The notes beneath the pieces are model-generated. The model worked only from the letters and a program-made list of their open reading frames with translations. It had not been told where the DNA came from and searched no databases. 53,722 nucleotides of DNA from positions 1 to 53,722 of the forward strand of contig JANYKU010000021.1 in NCBI GenBank assembly GCA_025358075.1, given 5' to 3'. Shown in pieces: positions 27,371 through 34,829 of the stretch. Source of the stretch: Ilumatobacteraceae bacterium (GTDB lineage: Bacteria > Actinomycetota > Acidimicrobiia > Acidimicrobiales > Ilumatobacteraceae). Made by a program: the position numbers and the translations under genes. Position 1 is the stretch's first letter; each line of letters opens with the position of its first letter.

Positions 27371-27376
27371 AGTGTA
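27371..27376 (-). promoter_or_regulatory. -10 box, L,D-transpeptidase
   Basis: TACACT on the minus strand, 7 nt before the ATG at 27363; leaderless transcript inferred. Confidence 0.55.
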
Positions 27377-27400
27377 CGGAGCCCTTTGGCGGGCGGTCTT

Positions 27401-28165
27401 TCAGCTGGTTCGTTCGACGCGGATGTCGCCGGAGACGGTTCGCAGGTTCAGCCGGACCGGTCGTCGCTCGCCGGTCTCCGATTTCGGCGCAGCCTCAGGC
27501 AGCGTGGCGCGACCGCTGAGTGTGGAGATCTCGGCCTCCACCCGAATGCCGCTAGGGAGGCCGATTCGCAGGTCACCGGAGATCGAGCGCACGGCGATCT
27601 CCGACCCGCAGCACCGGCCCACACGCACGTCGCCACTGGTCGAACCAACCGTGACGTCGCCGTTGCAATCGTCGACGCGCAGATCGCCCGAGGTGAGTGT
27701 GGCGTCGAGCCGTCCGCCAACCACTCGAAGCGTGCAGTCACCCGAAACCGAAGAGATGTTCGCATCGCCGCTGATCTCGCCACAGGTGAACTGACCGGAG
27801 GCCGTGGTGACCTCGATTCGGGCCGCGTCGTTGACCTCGACATCGCCCGAGGCGGTGTGCACTCTGACCACACCGAGACGGCCCACCAGGCGCACCTCGC
27901 CCGACGTCGAATTGATCTCGACATCGGTACCGACAGGGACGTGGGCGACGAGCCGACTGCTGCGTCCACGCATGCGCCAACGCGACGGATGGCGCACCGA
28001 GATGCGATCCCCGGTCTTGAAGATCTCGAACTCGTCGGCATCGGTGGCGTCGACGAGAAGCTCCACGACGCCCGCCTCGACGGCATAGATCTCGATCGTG
28101 CCGACGGGTACCCGGACTTCGAGGAATGGTCGTTCGCCGACCTCCCATCGCTCGTTGCGGCTCAT
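27401..28165 (-). CDS. DUF4097-type beta-helix repeat protein
   Basis: 254 aa made of short repeating strands with the recurring turn SGDV/SGD(L/I): TSGEVRLVG, ASGDVEVND, ASGQFTCGE, SSVSGDCTL, TSGDLRVDD, TSGDVRVG, SISGDLRIG and VSGDIRVER. This is the right-handed beta-helix/adhesin-like DUF4097 fold. Neither signal peptide nor membrane helix is present, so it is predicted cytoplasmic. The function is unknown. AGAAGGA 6 nt before the ATG at 28165 supports the start. It follows the ribbon-helix-helix gene after 11 nt in the same operon, a pairing often seen in actinobacteria. Confidence 0.88.
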   Translation of the reverse strand: MSRNERWEVGERPFLEVRVPVGTIEIYAVEAGVVELLVDATDADEFEIFKTGDRISVRHPSRWRMRGRSSRLVAHVPVGTDVEINSTSGEVRLVGRLGVVRVHTASGDVEVNDAARIEVTTASGQFTCGEISGDANISSVSGDCTLRVVGGRLDATLTSGDLRVDDCNGDVTVGSTSGDVRVGRCCGSEIAVRSISGDLRIGLPSGIRVEAEISTLSGRATLPEAAPKSETGERRPVRLNLRTVSGDIRVERTS

Positions 28166-28176
28166 CGCCCGTCCTT

Positions 28177-28629
28177 CTAGAGATCGAAGCTGTGGGTCAT
28201 GCGGAACCCATGGCCGGTTTCTGGTTTGCGAGCCCGGCGCGACAGCGCGTCGAGCACCCAACTGTTGACCGATGCGCCGGCGGTGTCGGCGGCGTCTTCG
28301 ATCAGGGTCTTCAGCGACGGTGGGATTCGCAGCGTGATCCTGGCGTCGAGATCCTCTGAGGGCACCGATTCGGCCGAGACCGCCACTTCGGCGATCCGCA
28401 GCGACGGGTCGCCGTCGGCGAGGATGAGGTCGACCGTGCGATCGGGCAGCTGGGCGCGCACCTCGCACGCGGCCTGCTCGGCGAGATCCATTGCCGCCTG
28501 TCGGATGGCCGGGGCGAGCGCCGCGACCAGGTGGTCGAGCGCCTCTTCGACGGCGCAGTCTCCGCCGGCCAGCGAGCCCTGACCGGCGAGGGCAGCCTGC
28601 ACCGAGTTGATGATTGGTTGAACTTGCAT
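28177..28629 (-). CDS. Ribbon-helix-helix DNA-binding regulator
   Basis: 150 aa. The first 90 residues are an Ala-rich helical region (ALDHLVAALAPAIRQAAMDLAEQ) probably used for oligomerisation or partner binding. Residues about 95-132 (DARITLRIPPSLKTLIEDAADTAGASVNSWVLDALSRRA) are a clear ribbon-helix-helix domain of the CopG/Arc/HicB class: a beta strand (RITLRIP) and two helices. It probably dimerises and represses its own operon by binding the palindrome upstream. It is preceded by a 43-aa ORF and followed by DUF4097. It resembles HicB-type antitoxin C-termini, but there is no toxin gene beside it. Confidence 0.85.
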   Translation of the reverse strand: MQVQPIINSVQAALAGQGSLAGGDCAVEEALDHLVAALAPAIRQAAMDLAEQAACEVRAQLPDRTVDLILADGDPSLRIAEVAVSAESVPSEDLDARITLRIPPSLKTLIEDAADTAGASVNSWVLDALSRRARKPETGHGFRMTHSFDL

Positions 28630-28649
28630 GAGTTGCGGCCCTGCCGTGT

Positions 28650-28781
28650 TCAGCGGGCCCGACGCCCGTCGTCGTTTCGTGTTCGAGTGCGCCGCGTGCG
28701 GCTGATCTGGGCGAGTCGCCGTGCTCGCTCGTCGTGTACTGCGGCGATGAATGCTGGATGGCTGAAGAAGGGTGACATCAT
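28650..28781 (-). CDS. 43-aa basic small protein, operon leader gene
   Basis: A short frame starting ATG ATG (28781 or 28778) with AAGGA 4-7 nt upstream and a -35/-10 promoter behind it. The product has an N-terminal hydrophobic stretch (MSPFFSHPAFIAAVHDERARRLAQ) and a very basic end (RTRRTRTRNDDGRRAR). It ends 20 nt before the ribbon-helix-helix gene. No family recognised. It could be a small nucleic-acid-binding partner or a leader peptide. Support is the good ribosome site and its position in the operon; the start codons overlap a third operator half-site. Confidence 0.6.
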   Translation of the reverse strand: MMSPFFSHPAFIAAVHDERARRLAQISRTRRTRTRNDDGRRAR

Positions 28782-28793
28782 CGAGTCCTTTCT

Positions 28794-28814
28794 ATGACAT
28801 CATTATGATGTCAT
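28794..28814. promoter_or_regulatory. 21-bp palindromic operator
   Basis: Perfect 10-bp arms ATGACATCAT and ATGATGTCAT around a central T. It covers the spacer and -10 (TGTCAT, 28794-28799) of a minus-strand promoter whose -35 is TTGACA (28817-28822). A further TGACATCAT half-site lies at 28773-28781. It is the probable binding site of the ribbon-helix-helix protein. Confidence 0.75.
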
Positions 28815-28828
28815 TCTGTCAAGGACTT

Positions 28829-29791
28829 TCATCGAGTCGCTAGTGGGCCGCCCAACTTCACCAATCGGCCCAGGTCAGGGTGATACTTGGAGATGATCTC
28901 GCGGACCCGCTCGACGGAAAGCAGGGCCAACCCGTCGACCAATGCGGTAAACAGATCGTGTGCTGCGGCTCGTGGCCAGCGGCGCGGCAGCAGCGCCTCG
29001 GGCAGATCAGGATCGGTGACGGCGAACACGAACCACCGGTAGTTGGCCCTGGTGCGGGCGACCAGCGCTTCGGTCGGGCTGAGCCGACCGCTGTCGAGGC
29101 GCCGCAACACCGGTCGGAAGGTGGCGATGAACTCGTCGTACGACGCACCGAGCTCGTCGAGGTTCCAGGCCGAGGCAACCGAGAGCCGCGAGCCGGACGG
29201 CAGCTCGGTGGCGCGGATGACCGTGCACGATTGCGACGGAGCGATCTTCAAGGCGATGTCGAGCTCGTTGTCGGGAGGATGCGGCGAGACCCACAGACCG
29301 TCGTACAGCGGGGCGAAGCCGAGCGACTGGAGCCGACCTCGCAGCATCGGGCGCAACCTGCGCTGGTCTTCGGGCACTGTGAACGCAACCATCGTCCAGA
29401 CTCCGTCCCAATCCGGCTTCGGCTTGGCGAAGGCCTGGGTGTGGATCGGCCCGTATGGCAACACGTGACGGAAGCTGTCGGCCACTCGGTAGAACGTGTT
29501 GCGGCCGTCCTTGGTGCCGACGAGCAAACCGCGGATCGATAGCCGGCTCAGTGCGGCCCTGGCACCCGACTGATTGACCTCGAACTCGGCCAGCAGGTCG
29601 ACGAGCGCGGCGGAAGGAAGCGGCTCGCAGCGGCCCGACCAGTAGTCACCGAGCAGGGCCAGCAGCAGATGCTGGGGCGGAAACCCGACCTGGAATCGCG
29701 GCATGTCGAGCTCACCGAACTCGGTGAACCTCGCCGCCGCCTCGACTTCCGCCACCGACGGCCGACGTTCGTGACTTCGACCGGAACTCAT
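28829..29791 (-). CDS. PaaX-family transcriptional regulator
   Basis: 320 aa. The N-terminal winged helix (PPQHLLLALLGDYWSGRCEPLPSAALVDLLAEFEVNQSGARAALSRLSIRGLLVGTKDGRNTFYRV) matches PaaX, including the ARAALSRLSxRGLL recognition helix. The central part (WDGVWTMVAFTVPEDQRRLRPMLRGRLQSLGFAPLYDGLWVSP) and the C-terminal PaaX domain (FRPVLRRLDSGRLSPTEALVARTRANYRWFVF) complete the fold. PaaX proteins repress phenylacetate-type catabolism and respond to the acyl-CoA. Here it probably governs the neighbouring hydrolase/LLM genes; the ligand is unknown. The start ATG has TACCGT 7 nt upstream, and the gene follows the hydrolase on the same strand after 17 nt. Confidence 0.9.
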   Translation of the reverse strand: MSSGRSHERRPSVAEVEAAARFTEFGELDMPRFQVGFPPQHLLLALLGDYWSGRCEPLPSAALVDLLAEFEVNQSGARAALSRLSIRGLLVGTKDGRNTFYRVADSFRHVLPYGPIHTQAFAKPKPDWDGVWTMVAFTVPEDQRRLRPMLRGRLQSLGFAPLYDGLWVSPHPPDNELDIALKIAPSQSCTVIRATELPSGSRLSVASAWNLDELGASYDEFIATFRPVLRRLDSGRLSPTEALVARTRANYRWFVFAVTDPDLPEALLPRRWPRAAAHDLFTALVDGLALLSVERVREIISKYHPDLGRLVKLGGPLATR

Positions 29792-29798
29792 TGCCGCA

Positions 29799-29804
29799 AC
29801 GGTA
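29799..29804 (-). promoter_or_regulatory. -10 box, paaX-like gene
   Basis: TACCGT on the minus strand, 7 nt before the ATG at 29791; it gives the regulator its own leaderless promoter. Confidence 0.55.
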
Positions 29805-29808
29805 GCTA

Positions 29809-30618
29809 CTACGGGTTGATCAGCCCGTCTTGGGCGTTGATCAAGAACTGCATCCCGCGTTCGAGGAAGTCTCCGACGACATCGGCGAAGGCTTCCGGCC
29901 GATCGCACTGGATGTCGTGCGCCGCGTCGTAGACGTATTGCAGCGACGAGTTGCGCATCAACCGGCGAATCGTGCGGCCGTTGATCGGGTTGATGATCCC
30001 ATCGTTTCGGCCGAACAGCACCAACGTGCGTGTCGGTACGTCGGCCAAGCGAGTGGCGAAATCATCGACGGACCCATCCCCCATCAACCGCATGACGGTC
30101 GGCCAGACGCGCGCCATGAACGCCGGATCTGGAGGAGCCATCTGCGGCGAACGCTCCGGATGGGAGCGGAACGCCTTGACGAACGCGGCGGGCTCCAGCT
30201 GTGCAGGATCGGCGGATGACTCTCGGAACTTGGCCGGCGCCTCGAGCACCAGCGACTCGACCCGGTCGGCGAAGAGCGTGACGAAATGCAGGGCGCATGC
30301 ACCACCGAGCGACGTTCCCATCATGTGGAATCGATCGAGCCCCAATGCCGTGGCGATCTCGGCGACCTGCGCTGCCAGGCCGTCGAAATCGGCGACATCG
30401 TTCGGTTGGGCACCCCACCCGGGAAGTTCGAGGACGATCACCCGGAACCGCTCGGCCAGCTTGTCGAGGGCGAACGTCAACTTCGGCCCGCCGGCGCCGG
30501 GCAGGCAGAGCACAACGGGACCACTGCCGGCCTCGAGGTAGCGCACGGCAAACCCCGCAGCGTCGATGCTTCGCTCGACGAAGGCGGCCCCTGGGGCGCG
30601 AACTGCTGTGTCGGTCAT
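29809..30618 (-). CDS. Alpha/beta hydrolase
   Basis: A 269-aa alpha/beta-hydrolase fold protein. VVLCLPGAGGPKLTF is the HG-like oxyanion loop, HMMGTSLGGACALHF holds the nucleophile Ser in GTSLGG, VLFGRNDGIINPINGR supplies the acid Asp and YDAAHDIQCDRPEAF the catalytic His. It is cytosolic. It probably cleaves an ester or a C-C bond (meta-cleavage hydrolases look similar) in the catabolic cluster. The start overlaps the stop of the upstream LLM oxidoreductase by 4 nt, so both are made from one message. PaaX follows. Confidence 0.9.
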   Translation of the reverse strand: MTDTAVRAPGAAFVERSIDAAGFAVRYLEAGSGPVVLCLPGAGGPKLTFALDKLAERFRVIVLELPGWGAQPNDVADFDGLAAQVAEIATALGLDRFHMMGTSLGGACALHFVTLFADRVESLVLEAPAKFRESSADPAQLEPAAFVKAFRSHPERSPQMAPPDPAFMARVWPTVMRLMGDGSVDDFATRLADVPTRTLVLFGRNDGIINPINGRTIRRLMRNSSLQYVYDAAHDIQCDRPEAFADVVGDFLERGMQFLINAQDGLINP

Positions 30619-31745
30619 CGCAGGGCTCCCGCGGTCGACTCGGCCTGACTGTGCAGCACCGGGATGATCTCCTCACCGATCAGCTTCAAGCTCGAGAGCA
30701 TCGCATCGTGCGGAAGCGGGTTGACGGTGCCGAGCGACACCTCGAGGCGACCGAAGCCGAGCACGTCGTGGATCGCTTCGATACGAGCGAGCACGGTCTC
30801 GGGGCTGCCGTACAACGGCGGGCCCATGCTCATCGGCGGAGCCATCGAGGGATCGATCTTCACGTGCTTCGGCACGCCACCGAGCGCCGCACCGATCTGC
30901 GCCATCGTCATCATGATGTCGGGTGTAGCGCCCTTGAACAGGCTCATCAGGCCACCGCCGCTACCCAACGATTTCATCGTCTCCTCGGCTTCCTCGTCGG
31001 TTGGCGTGACGTACATGAAATGCCGGTATTGGAGGTTGTCGGCCGTCGGCTGCCAGCCCGCCTCGGCCGCCGACTGGCGGTAGAGCTCGGCGTGCTCGGC
31101 GCACTTCTCTGCGGCCATGTACGAGAACCCGAGATCGAGGCCGTGCCGCCCGGCGAAGATCGCGCCGTCCTTGCTGTTACCAGACACGAGGATGCGTGGG
31201 TGCGGGTCTTGCACGCGCCGCGGCCACACGGCGATGTTGCGGAAGCGGTAGTAGCGACCTTCCCAGCCGAACGGCTCCGGCTCGGTGAAGCACGCCTTGA
31301 GCAACAGGGTTCCCTCTTCGTAACGCTCGCGCGACTCCCACGGATTGGAGCCGTAGGTGAGGTACTCGTTGGGCGTTCCGCGAAGCATGCCGATGCGGAG
31401 GCGACCATCGAGCAAGTTGTCGAGCATCGAGTACTCCTCGGCGATGCGCACCGGGTTGTTCAACGGAAGATCGGTGCCGAACACCCCGATCTGCGCGCCG
31501 GGGAAGCGCTGACCTGCCACCGCTGCGAAGATGATCGGGTTCGGTGTGAGCTGTTTCGGTGAGTAGTGGTGCTCGGCGAAGTTGAGTGAATCGAAGCCCG
31601 CGTCGAGCGCTGCGGCGCACTCGGTAAAGCCGTGCCCGTACGTCGCGCTGACCCATTCCGTGTCGCAGATCCGCGGTGGTGCCGGCCACGAGTCGCCGTG
31701 ATTCGGCCCCCAGTAGTTCATCGTGTGGAAGAACTCGATCTTCAA
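30615..31745 (-). CDS. LLM-class flavin-dependent oxidoreductase
   Basis: A 376-aa luciferase-like TIM-barrel protein. MKIEFFHTMNYWGPN opens the barrel, FDSLNFAEHHYSPKQLTPNPIIFAAVAGQR is the flavin/substrate face typical of bacterial luciferase-like monooxygenases, and LLDGRLRIGMLRGTPNEY and ILVSGNSKDGAIFAGRHG follow. It uses FMNH2 or F420 to oxidise an unknown substrate. The TTG at 31745 is preferred because GGAG lies 5 nt before it; an in-frame GTG at 31751 touches that ribosome site. Two 17-nt direct repeats precede the gene and probably bind a regulator. It is co-transcribed with the hydrolase. Confidence 0.88.
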   Translation of the reverse strand: MKIEFFHTMNYWGPNHGDSWPAPPRICDTEWVSATYGHGFTECAAALDAGFDSLNFAEHHYSPKQLTPNPIIFAAVAGQRFPGAQIGVFGTDLPLNNPVRIAEEYSMLDNLLDGRLRIGMLRGTPNEYLTYGSNPWESRERYEEGTLLLKACFTEPEPFGWEGRYYRFRNIAVWPRRVQDPHPRILVSGNSKDGAIFAGRHGLDLGFSYMAAEKCAEHAELYRQSAAEAGWQPTADNLQYRHFMYVTPTDEEAEETMKSLGSGGGLMSLFKGATPDIMMTMAQIGAALGGVPKHVKIDPSMAPPMSMGPPLYGSPETVLARIEAIHDVLGFGRLEVSLGTVNPLPHDAMLSSLKLIGEEIIPVLHSQAESTAGALR

Positions 31746-31758
31746 TGCCACTCCTCGT

Positions 31759-31796
31759 GAATGCTCGATCGATCCAGGCGAATGCTCGATCAATCC
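31759..31796. promoter_or_regulatory. Two 17-nt direct repeats, 21-bp period
   Basis: GAATGCTCGATCGATCC (31759) and GAATGCTCGATCAATCC (31780) differ at one base and are spaced two helical turns apart. On the minus strand they lie just downstream of TAGTCT (31801-31806), a possible -10 of the LLM-hydrolase operon, so a bound regulator would block initiation. Confidence 0.65.
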
Positions 31797-31849
31797 TGAT
31801 AGACTAGCCACAGAATTACGTTCTGTCGATAGCAAATATGTATTTCATT

Positions 31850-32980
31850 TCACCGCAGCTCGGCCACCCGACTGGCATCGATCAGCTCCCAATCGATGTC
31901 GTAGCCGAGCCCTGGCCGGGTCGGCGCGTGTGCGTTACCACGAGCGTCGATGTCGATCGGCTCGGTCAGCCCATAGCTGAAGTGGGCCGTGTCGTACTGC
32001 TCTGGTGGGTGGATGACGATGACCTCGTAGTACTCGCAGTTGCGGATCGCCATCGCCACATGCAACGTCGCCACGTTGTTCAACGCGTTGTAGGCGTCGT
32101 GGACCTCACAGTTCATCTGGAACGCCTCGGCGAGATGGGCGATCTTCATCATCCCGGTGATCCCGCCCTTGATCACGACATCACCGCGAAGGAAGTCGGT
32201 GGCCTCTTGCACGATCCACGGCGCCAGCCCGTACACACCGCCCTCGCTCATCTCGGTGGCCATGATCGGAATCGACAACTGCTGCTTCAGCCGCCGGTAG
32301 CCGTAGATGTCGTCGGCCGGCAGCGGATCTTCGTACCAGTAGTAGCCCAGATCCTCGATGGCCTGCCCGACCGTGACGGCCTCCGGGTAGCTGTACGCCC
32401 AGGCCGAGTCCAGCATCAACCGGTACTCGCCTCCGACCTGGTCGCGGACCAGCTCACAGGCTGCGATGTCGTCGGCGATGGTGACGCCGCGCTCGTCCCG
32501 CAGCATGCGGCGTTGGGTCGGCGGATGCAGTTTGTAGGCGCAGAAGCCCTGGTCGAGGTAGGCCGCCGCTTCCTCTGCGTAGGTCGCCGAGTCGCCGTGG
32601 ACCCACGACGAGATGTACGCCGGCAACTCGTGGCGCACCGTGCCGAGCAGCCGATGGATCGGCAGCCCGGCGGCCTTTCCAGCGATGTCCCACAGGGCCA
32701 CGTCGATGTAGCCCTGCACGGTGGAGTGCATGCTGCGACGCCTGGCCCACAGGTCGTGCCACACCGCGCCGATGTCGAGCGGGTCGCGGCCCAACAGCAT
32801 CGGCTTGACCTGTTGCAGGATCTGGTCGGTCACGTTGGGACCCGGCGGGCTGATGAACGTGTTGCCCTCGATGCCCTCGTCGGTGTGGATCCGAAGGACT
32901 GCCATCTCCATCGGTGGCAATGGCATGCCGGTCGGGAGGTGGCGCTCGTGCACCACCACCGAGACATCGGTGATCTTCAC
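31850..32980 (-). CDS. Mandelate racemase/muconate lactonizing enzyme family (enolase superfamily)
   Basis: 376 aa. The N-terminal capping domain (VKITDVSVVVHERHL...AVLRIHTDEGIEG) is followed by a barrel. Catalytic and metal residues are visible: GFCAYKLHPPT (K-x-H rather than K-x-K), LMLDSAWAY (Asp ligand), YYWYEDPLPADD (Glu ligand), IMATEMSEGG (Glu ligand), DVVIKGGITGMMKIA and CEVHDAYN (His/Asp). This pattern fits sugar-acid dehydratase-like members more than muconate cycloisomerase. The substrate is unknown. The GTG start overlaps the stop of the F420-type oxidoreductase (GTGA), so they form an operon. It abstracts an alpha proton from a carboxylate, by family rule. Confidence 0.9.
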   Translation of the reverse strand: MKITDVSVVVHERHLPTGMPLPPMEMAVLRIHTDEGIEGNTFISPPGPNVTDQILQQVKPMLLGRDPLDIGAVWHDLWARRRSMHSTVQGYIDVALWDIAGKAAGLPIHRLLGTVRHELPAYISSWVHGDSATYAEEAAAYLDQGFCAYKLHPPTQRRMLRDERGVTIADDIAACELVRDQVGGEYRLMLDSAWAYSYPEAVTVGQAIEDLGYYWYEDPLPADDIYGYRRLKQQLSIPIMATEMSEGGVYGLAPWIVQEATDFLRGDVVIKGGITGMMKIAHLAEAFQMNCEVHDAYNALNNVATLHVAMAIRNCEYYEVIVIHPPEQYDTAHFSYGLTEPIDIDARGNAHAPTRPGLGYDIDWELIDASRVAELR

Positions 32981-33867
32981 GCCTCGCCCCATTCGGCGCG
33001 CGTCGTCTCGGCCACGCGGGTGATCAACGCGATCTGATCGGCAACCGTTCCGGCGACGATGCGGTTGGCGATGCCGAAGTGGGTCACGCCGGCCTGACGC
33101 ATCGCCCGAACGTTGGAAGCCCACTGGTCTGGCGGCGTCACATGGGTGACGAGACGACCTTCCAAGCCGAACGACTCGACATCTCGGCCCGCCGCGGCAA
33201 CCTCGGCCCGCAGCCGATCGACGAGCTGCAACATGCCATCGAGGTTGATGCCGAGCGGCGCCATCATCTTGAACCCGTCGGCCAGTCGAGCGGCCCGTTT
33301 GATCGTGACATCGAGCGGCATCCCGGCGGTGTCGAAACTGCCGCCACCCATCCAGATCGGGATCGAGCGATCAGGTCGAGGATGCAAGGCGACCTCATCG
33401 AGCATGACGTGCTGTCCGTGATAGGTGACGAGATCCTGCGTCCACAGCAGGCGCATCGCCTCGATCTGCTCCTCGATCAACGCTCCGCGCGTTGAGGGGT
33501 CGACGCCCACCGCCTCGAGCTCGCGGCGCTGCCACCCGACGCTGACCGCCAATCGCAGCCGGCCACCGCTCAACAGGTCGACCTCGGCGGCCTGCTTGGC
33601 CGCCAGCGCCGCAGGGCGGAGAGCAAGCAAGGTCATCCCCGTGCTGAGCTCGATGCTCTTCGTGACACCCGCCAGGAATGCCAGCAGGGTGAACGATTCG
33701 TGCCACGGCTCGTCGAACGACAGGCCGGGTGGGAACGGCGAGGCCGACGACGACACGACGTGCTCGGAAAAGCCGATGTGCGCATAGCCGAGGTCTTGCG
33801 CGGCTTGCACGTAGTCGCGGATCTCGACAGGGTGCGAGAAGTAGGGAAGGTCGACACCGACGCGCAT
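32977..33867 (-). CDS. LLM-class F420-dependent oxidoreductase
   Basis: A 296-aa luciferase-like protein of the F420 type. MRVGVDLPYFSHPVEIRDYVQAAQDLGYAHIGFSEHVV is the first strand and cofactor side, LSTGMTLLALRPAALAAKQAAEVDLLSGGRLRLAVSVGWQ is the characteristic LSGGR motif with GVGW-like turn, and PIWMGGG follows. The start ATG at 33867 has TACTGT 7 nt upstream. It heads a two-gene operon with the enolase-superfamily enzyme and is divergent from the fumarylacetoacetate hydrolase-like gene. Probable role: hydride transfer in degradation of a cyclic substrate; not proven. Confidence 0.9.
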   Translation of the reverse strand: MRVGVDLPYFSHPVEIRDYVQAAQDLGYAHIGFSEHVVSSSASPFPPGLSFDEPWHESFTLLAFLAGVTKSIELSTGMTLLALRPAALAAKQAAEVDLLSGGRLRLAVSVGWQRRELEAVGVDPSTRGALIEEQIEAMRLLWTQDLVTYHGQHVMLDEVALHPRPDRSIPIWMGGGSFDTAGMPLDVTIKRAARLADGFKMMAPLGINLDGMLQLVDRLRAEVAAAGRDVESFGLEGRLVTHVTPPDQWASNVRAMRQAGVTHFGIANRIVAGTVADQIALITRVAETTRAEWGEA

Positions 33868-33874
33868 CGCGGCG

Positions 33875-33880
33875 ACAGTA
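33875..33880 (-). promoter_or_regulatory. -10 box, F420-oxidoreductase operon
   Basis: TACTGT on the minus strand, 7 nt before the ATG at 33867; leaderless transcript inferred. Confidence 0.55.
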
Positions 33881-33928
33881 CTTCGGCGCGGTCGATACTC
33901 GACAGATGTGCTGCACACCGTCGATGCA

Positions 33929-33934
33929 TATGCT
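33929..33934 (+). promoter_or_regulatory. -10 box, FAH-family gene
   Basis: TATGCT 8 nt before the ATG at 33943; leaderless transcript inferred. Confidence 0.55.
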
Positions 33935-33942
33935 CTCCATCC

Positions 33943-34773
33943 ATGCGCTTGTTCAATCTCGCCGGTCGACTCAGCACCTTCATCGACGGGAGCGTCGCCG
34001 ATGTGGCCACCGCGAGCGACAACCGATTCTCATCGGATCCGCAGCTGATGTTCGACGACTGGCCGGCCCTCGTGGCTTGGGGCGAGTCCGTTGGGGCAGG
34101 CGGTGTCGGCGAGGTCGACACGCAACAGCTGCAGGCCCCGGTACCACGGCCGGCACAAGTCTTCGCCATCGGCCTCAACTACCGAGCTCACGCCGCCGAG
34201 GGCATCTTCAGCGTGCCCGAGGAACCGACGGTGTTCACCAAGTGGCCGAGCTGCATCGTCGGTCCATCGCACGCAGTTGAACTGCCGGTCGACACCGACT
34301 GGGAGATCGAACTGGTCGTAGCGATCGCGCGTCGCGCGTATCGCGTCGCCGCCTCCGAGGCCATGTCGTACGTCGCCGGGTTCACGGTCGGCCAAGACCT
34401 GTCCGATCGGGTGTTGCAACGCAAGGGACCGGCACCGCAGTGGAGCCTCGGCAAGTCGCGCTACGGCTTCGGGCCGACCGGGCCGTGGCTGGTCACGCTC
34501 GACGAGCTCGACACCCCGACGGATCTTGCTATTCACAGCTCGCTGGCGGGCGAGACGCTGCAGACGTCGCGAACGTCGATGCTGATCTTCGACATCCCCA
34601 CCCTGATCGAGTACATCTCGGAGAAGTGCCCACTGCTACCCGGCGACCTGATCTTCACCGGCACGCCCGAGGGTGTGGGCTATGCCCGCAAGCCGCCTCG
34701 CTTCCTCCACCCCGGCGACGTGTTGACCAGCACCATCGAAGGCGTCGGCGACCTCGTCACCCGCTTCGTCTGA
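33943..34773 (+). CDS. Fumarylacetoacetate hydrolase family protein
   Basis: 276 aa. An N-terminal domain (MRLFNLAGRLSTFIDG) precedes the FAH fold. FAIGLNYRAHAAEG holds the catalytic His, PEEPTVFTKWPSCIVGPSHAVELP and DWEIELVVAIARRA supply metal-binding acidic residues, AGFTVGQDLSDR follows, and LPGDLIFTGTPEGVGYARKPPRFLHPGD closes the site. It hydrolyses a C-C bond of a 1,3-dicarbonyl or decarboxylates/isomerises a ring-cleavage product, with Mg2+. The start ATG has TATGCT 8 nt upstream. It is divergent from the oxidoreductase operon and probably belongs to the same pathway. Its stop runs directly into a palindromic repeat. Confidence 0.92.
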   Translation: MRLFNLAGRLSTFIDGSVADVATASDNRFSSDPQLMFDDWPALVAWGESVGAGGVGEVDTQQLQAPVPRPAQVFAIGLNYRAHAAEGIFSVPEEPTVFTKWPSCIVGPSHAVELPVDTDWEIELVVAIARRAYRVAASEAMSYVAGFTVGQDLSDRVLQRKGPAPQWSLGKSRYGFGPTGPWLVTLDELDTPTDLAIHSSLAGETLQTSRTSMLIFDIPTLIEYISEKCPLLPGDLIFTGTPEGVGYARKPPRFLHPGDVLTSTIEGVGDLVTRFV

Positions 34774-34775
34774 CG

Positions 34776-34827
34776 TGTGGAGTGTTTGGCGCCGTTGATG
34801 TCACCTGGATGCGTCGAAACACTCCAC
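34776..34827. repeat. TGTGGAGTGTTT hairpin repeat, copy 3
   Basis: Arms GTGGAGTGTTT and AAACACTCCAC pair perfectly over 11 bp. The loop again starts GGCGCC and holds TCACCTGGATGCG. It fills the gap between the convergent FAH and acyl-CoA ligase genes. Same family as 17601 and 17666. Confidence 0.75.
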
Positions 34828-34829
34828 GG

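Noticed and set aside
28177..28629. Complete HicAB toxin-antitoxin system
   Set aside because: The RHH domain resembles HicB C-termini, but there is no HicA-type toxin next to it; the partner gene is DUF4097.
30297..31562. A 421-codon plus-strand frame antisense to the hydrolase and LLM genes
   Set aside because: The composition is that of an antisense frame of GC-rich coding DNA; both genes on the other strand have clear family motifs.
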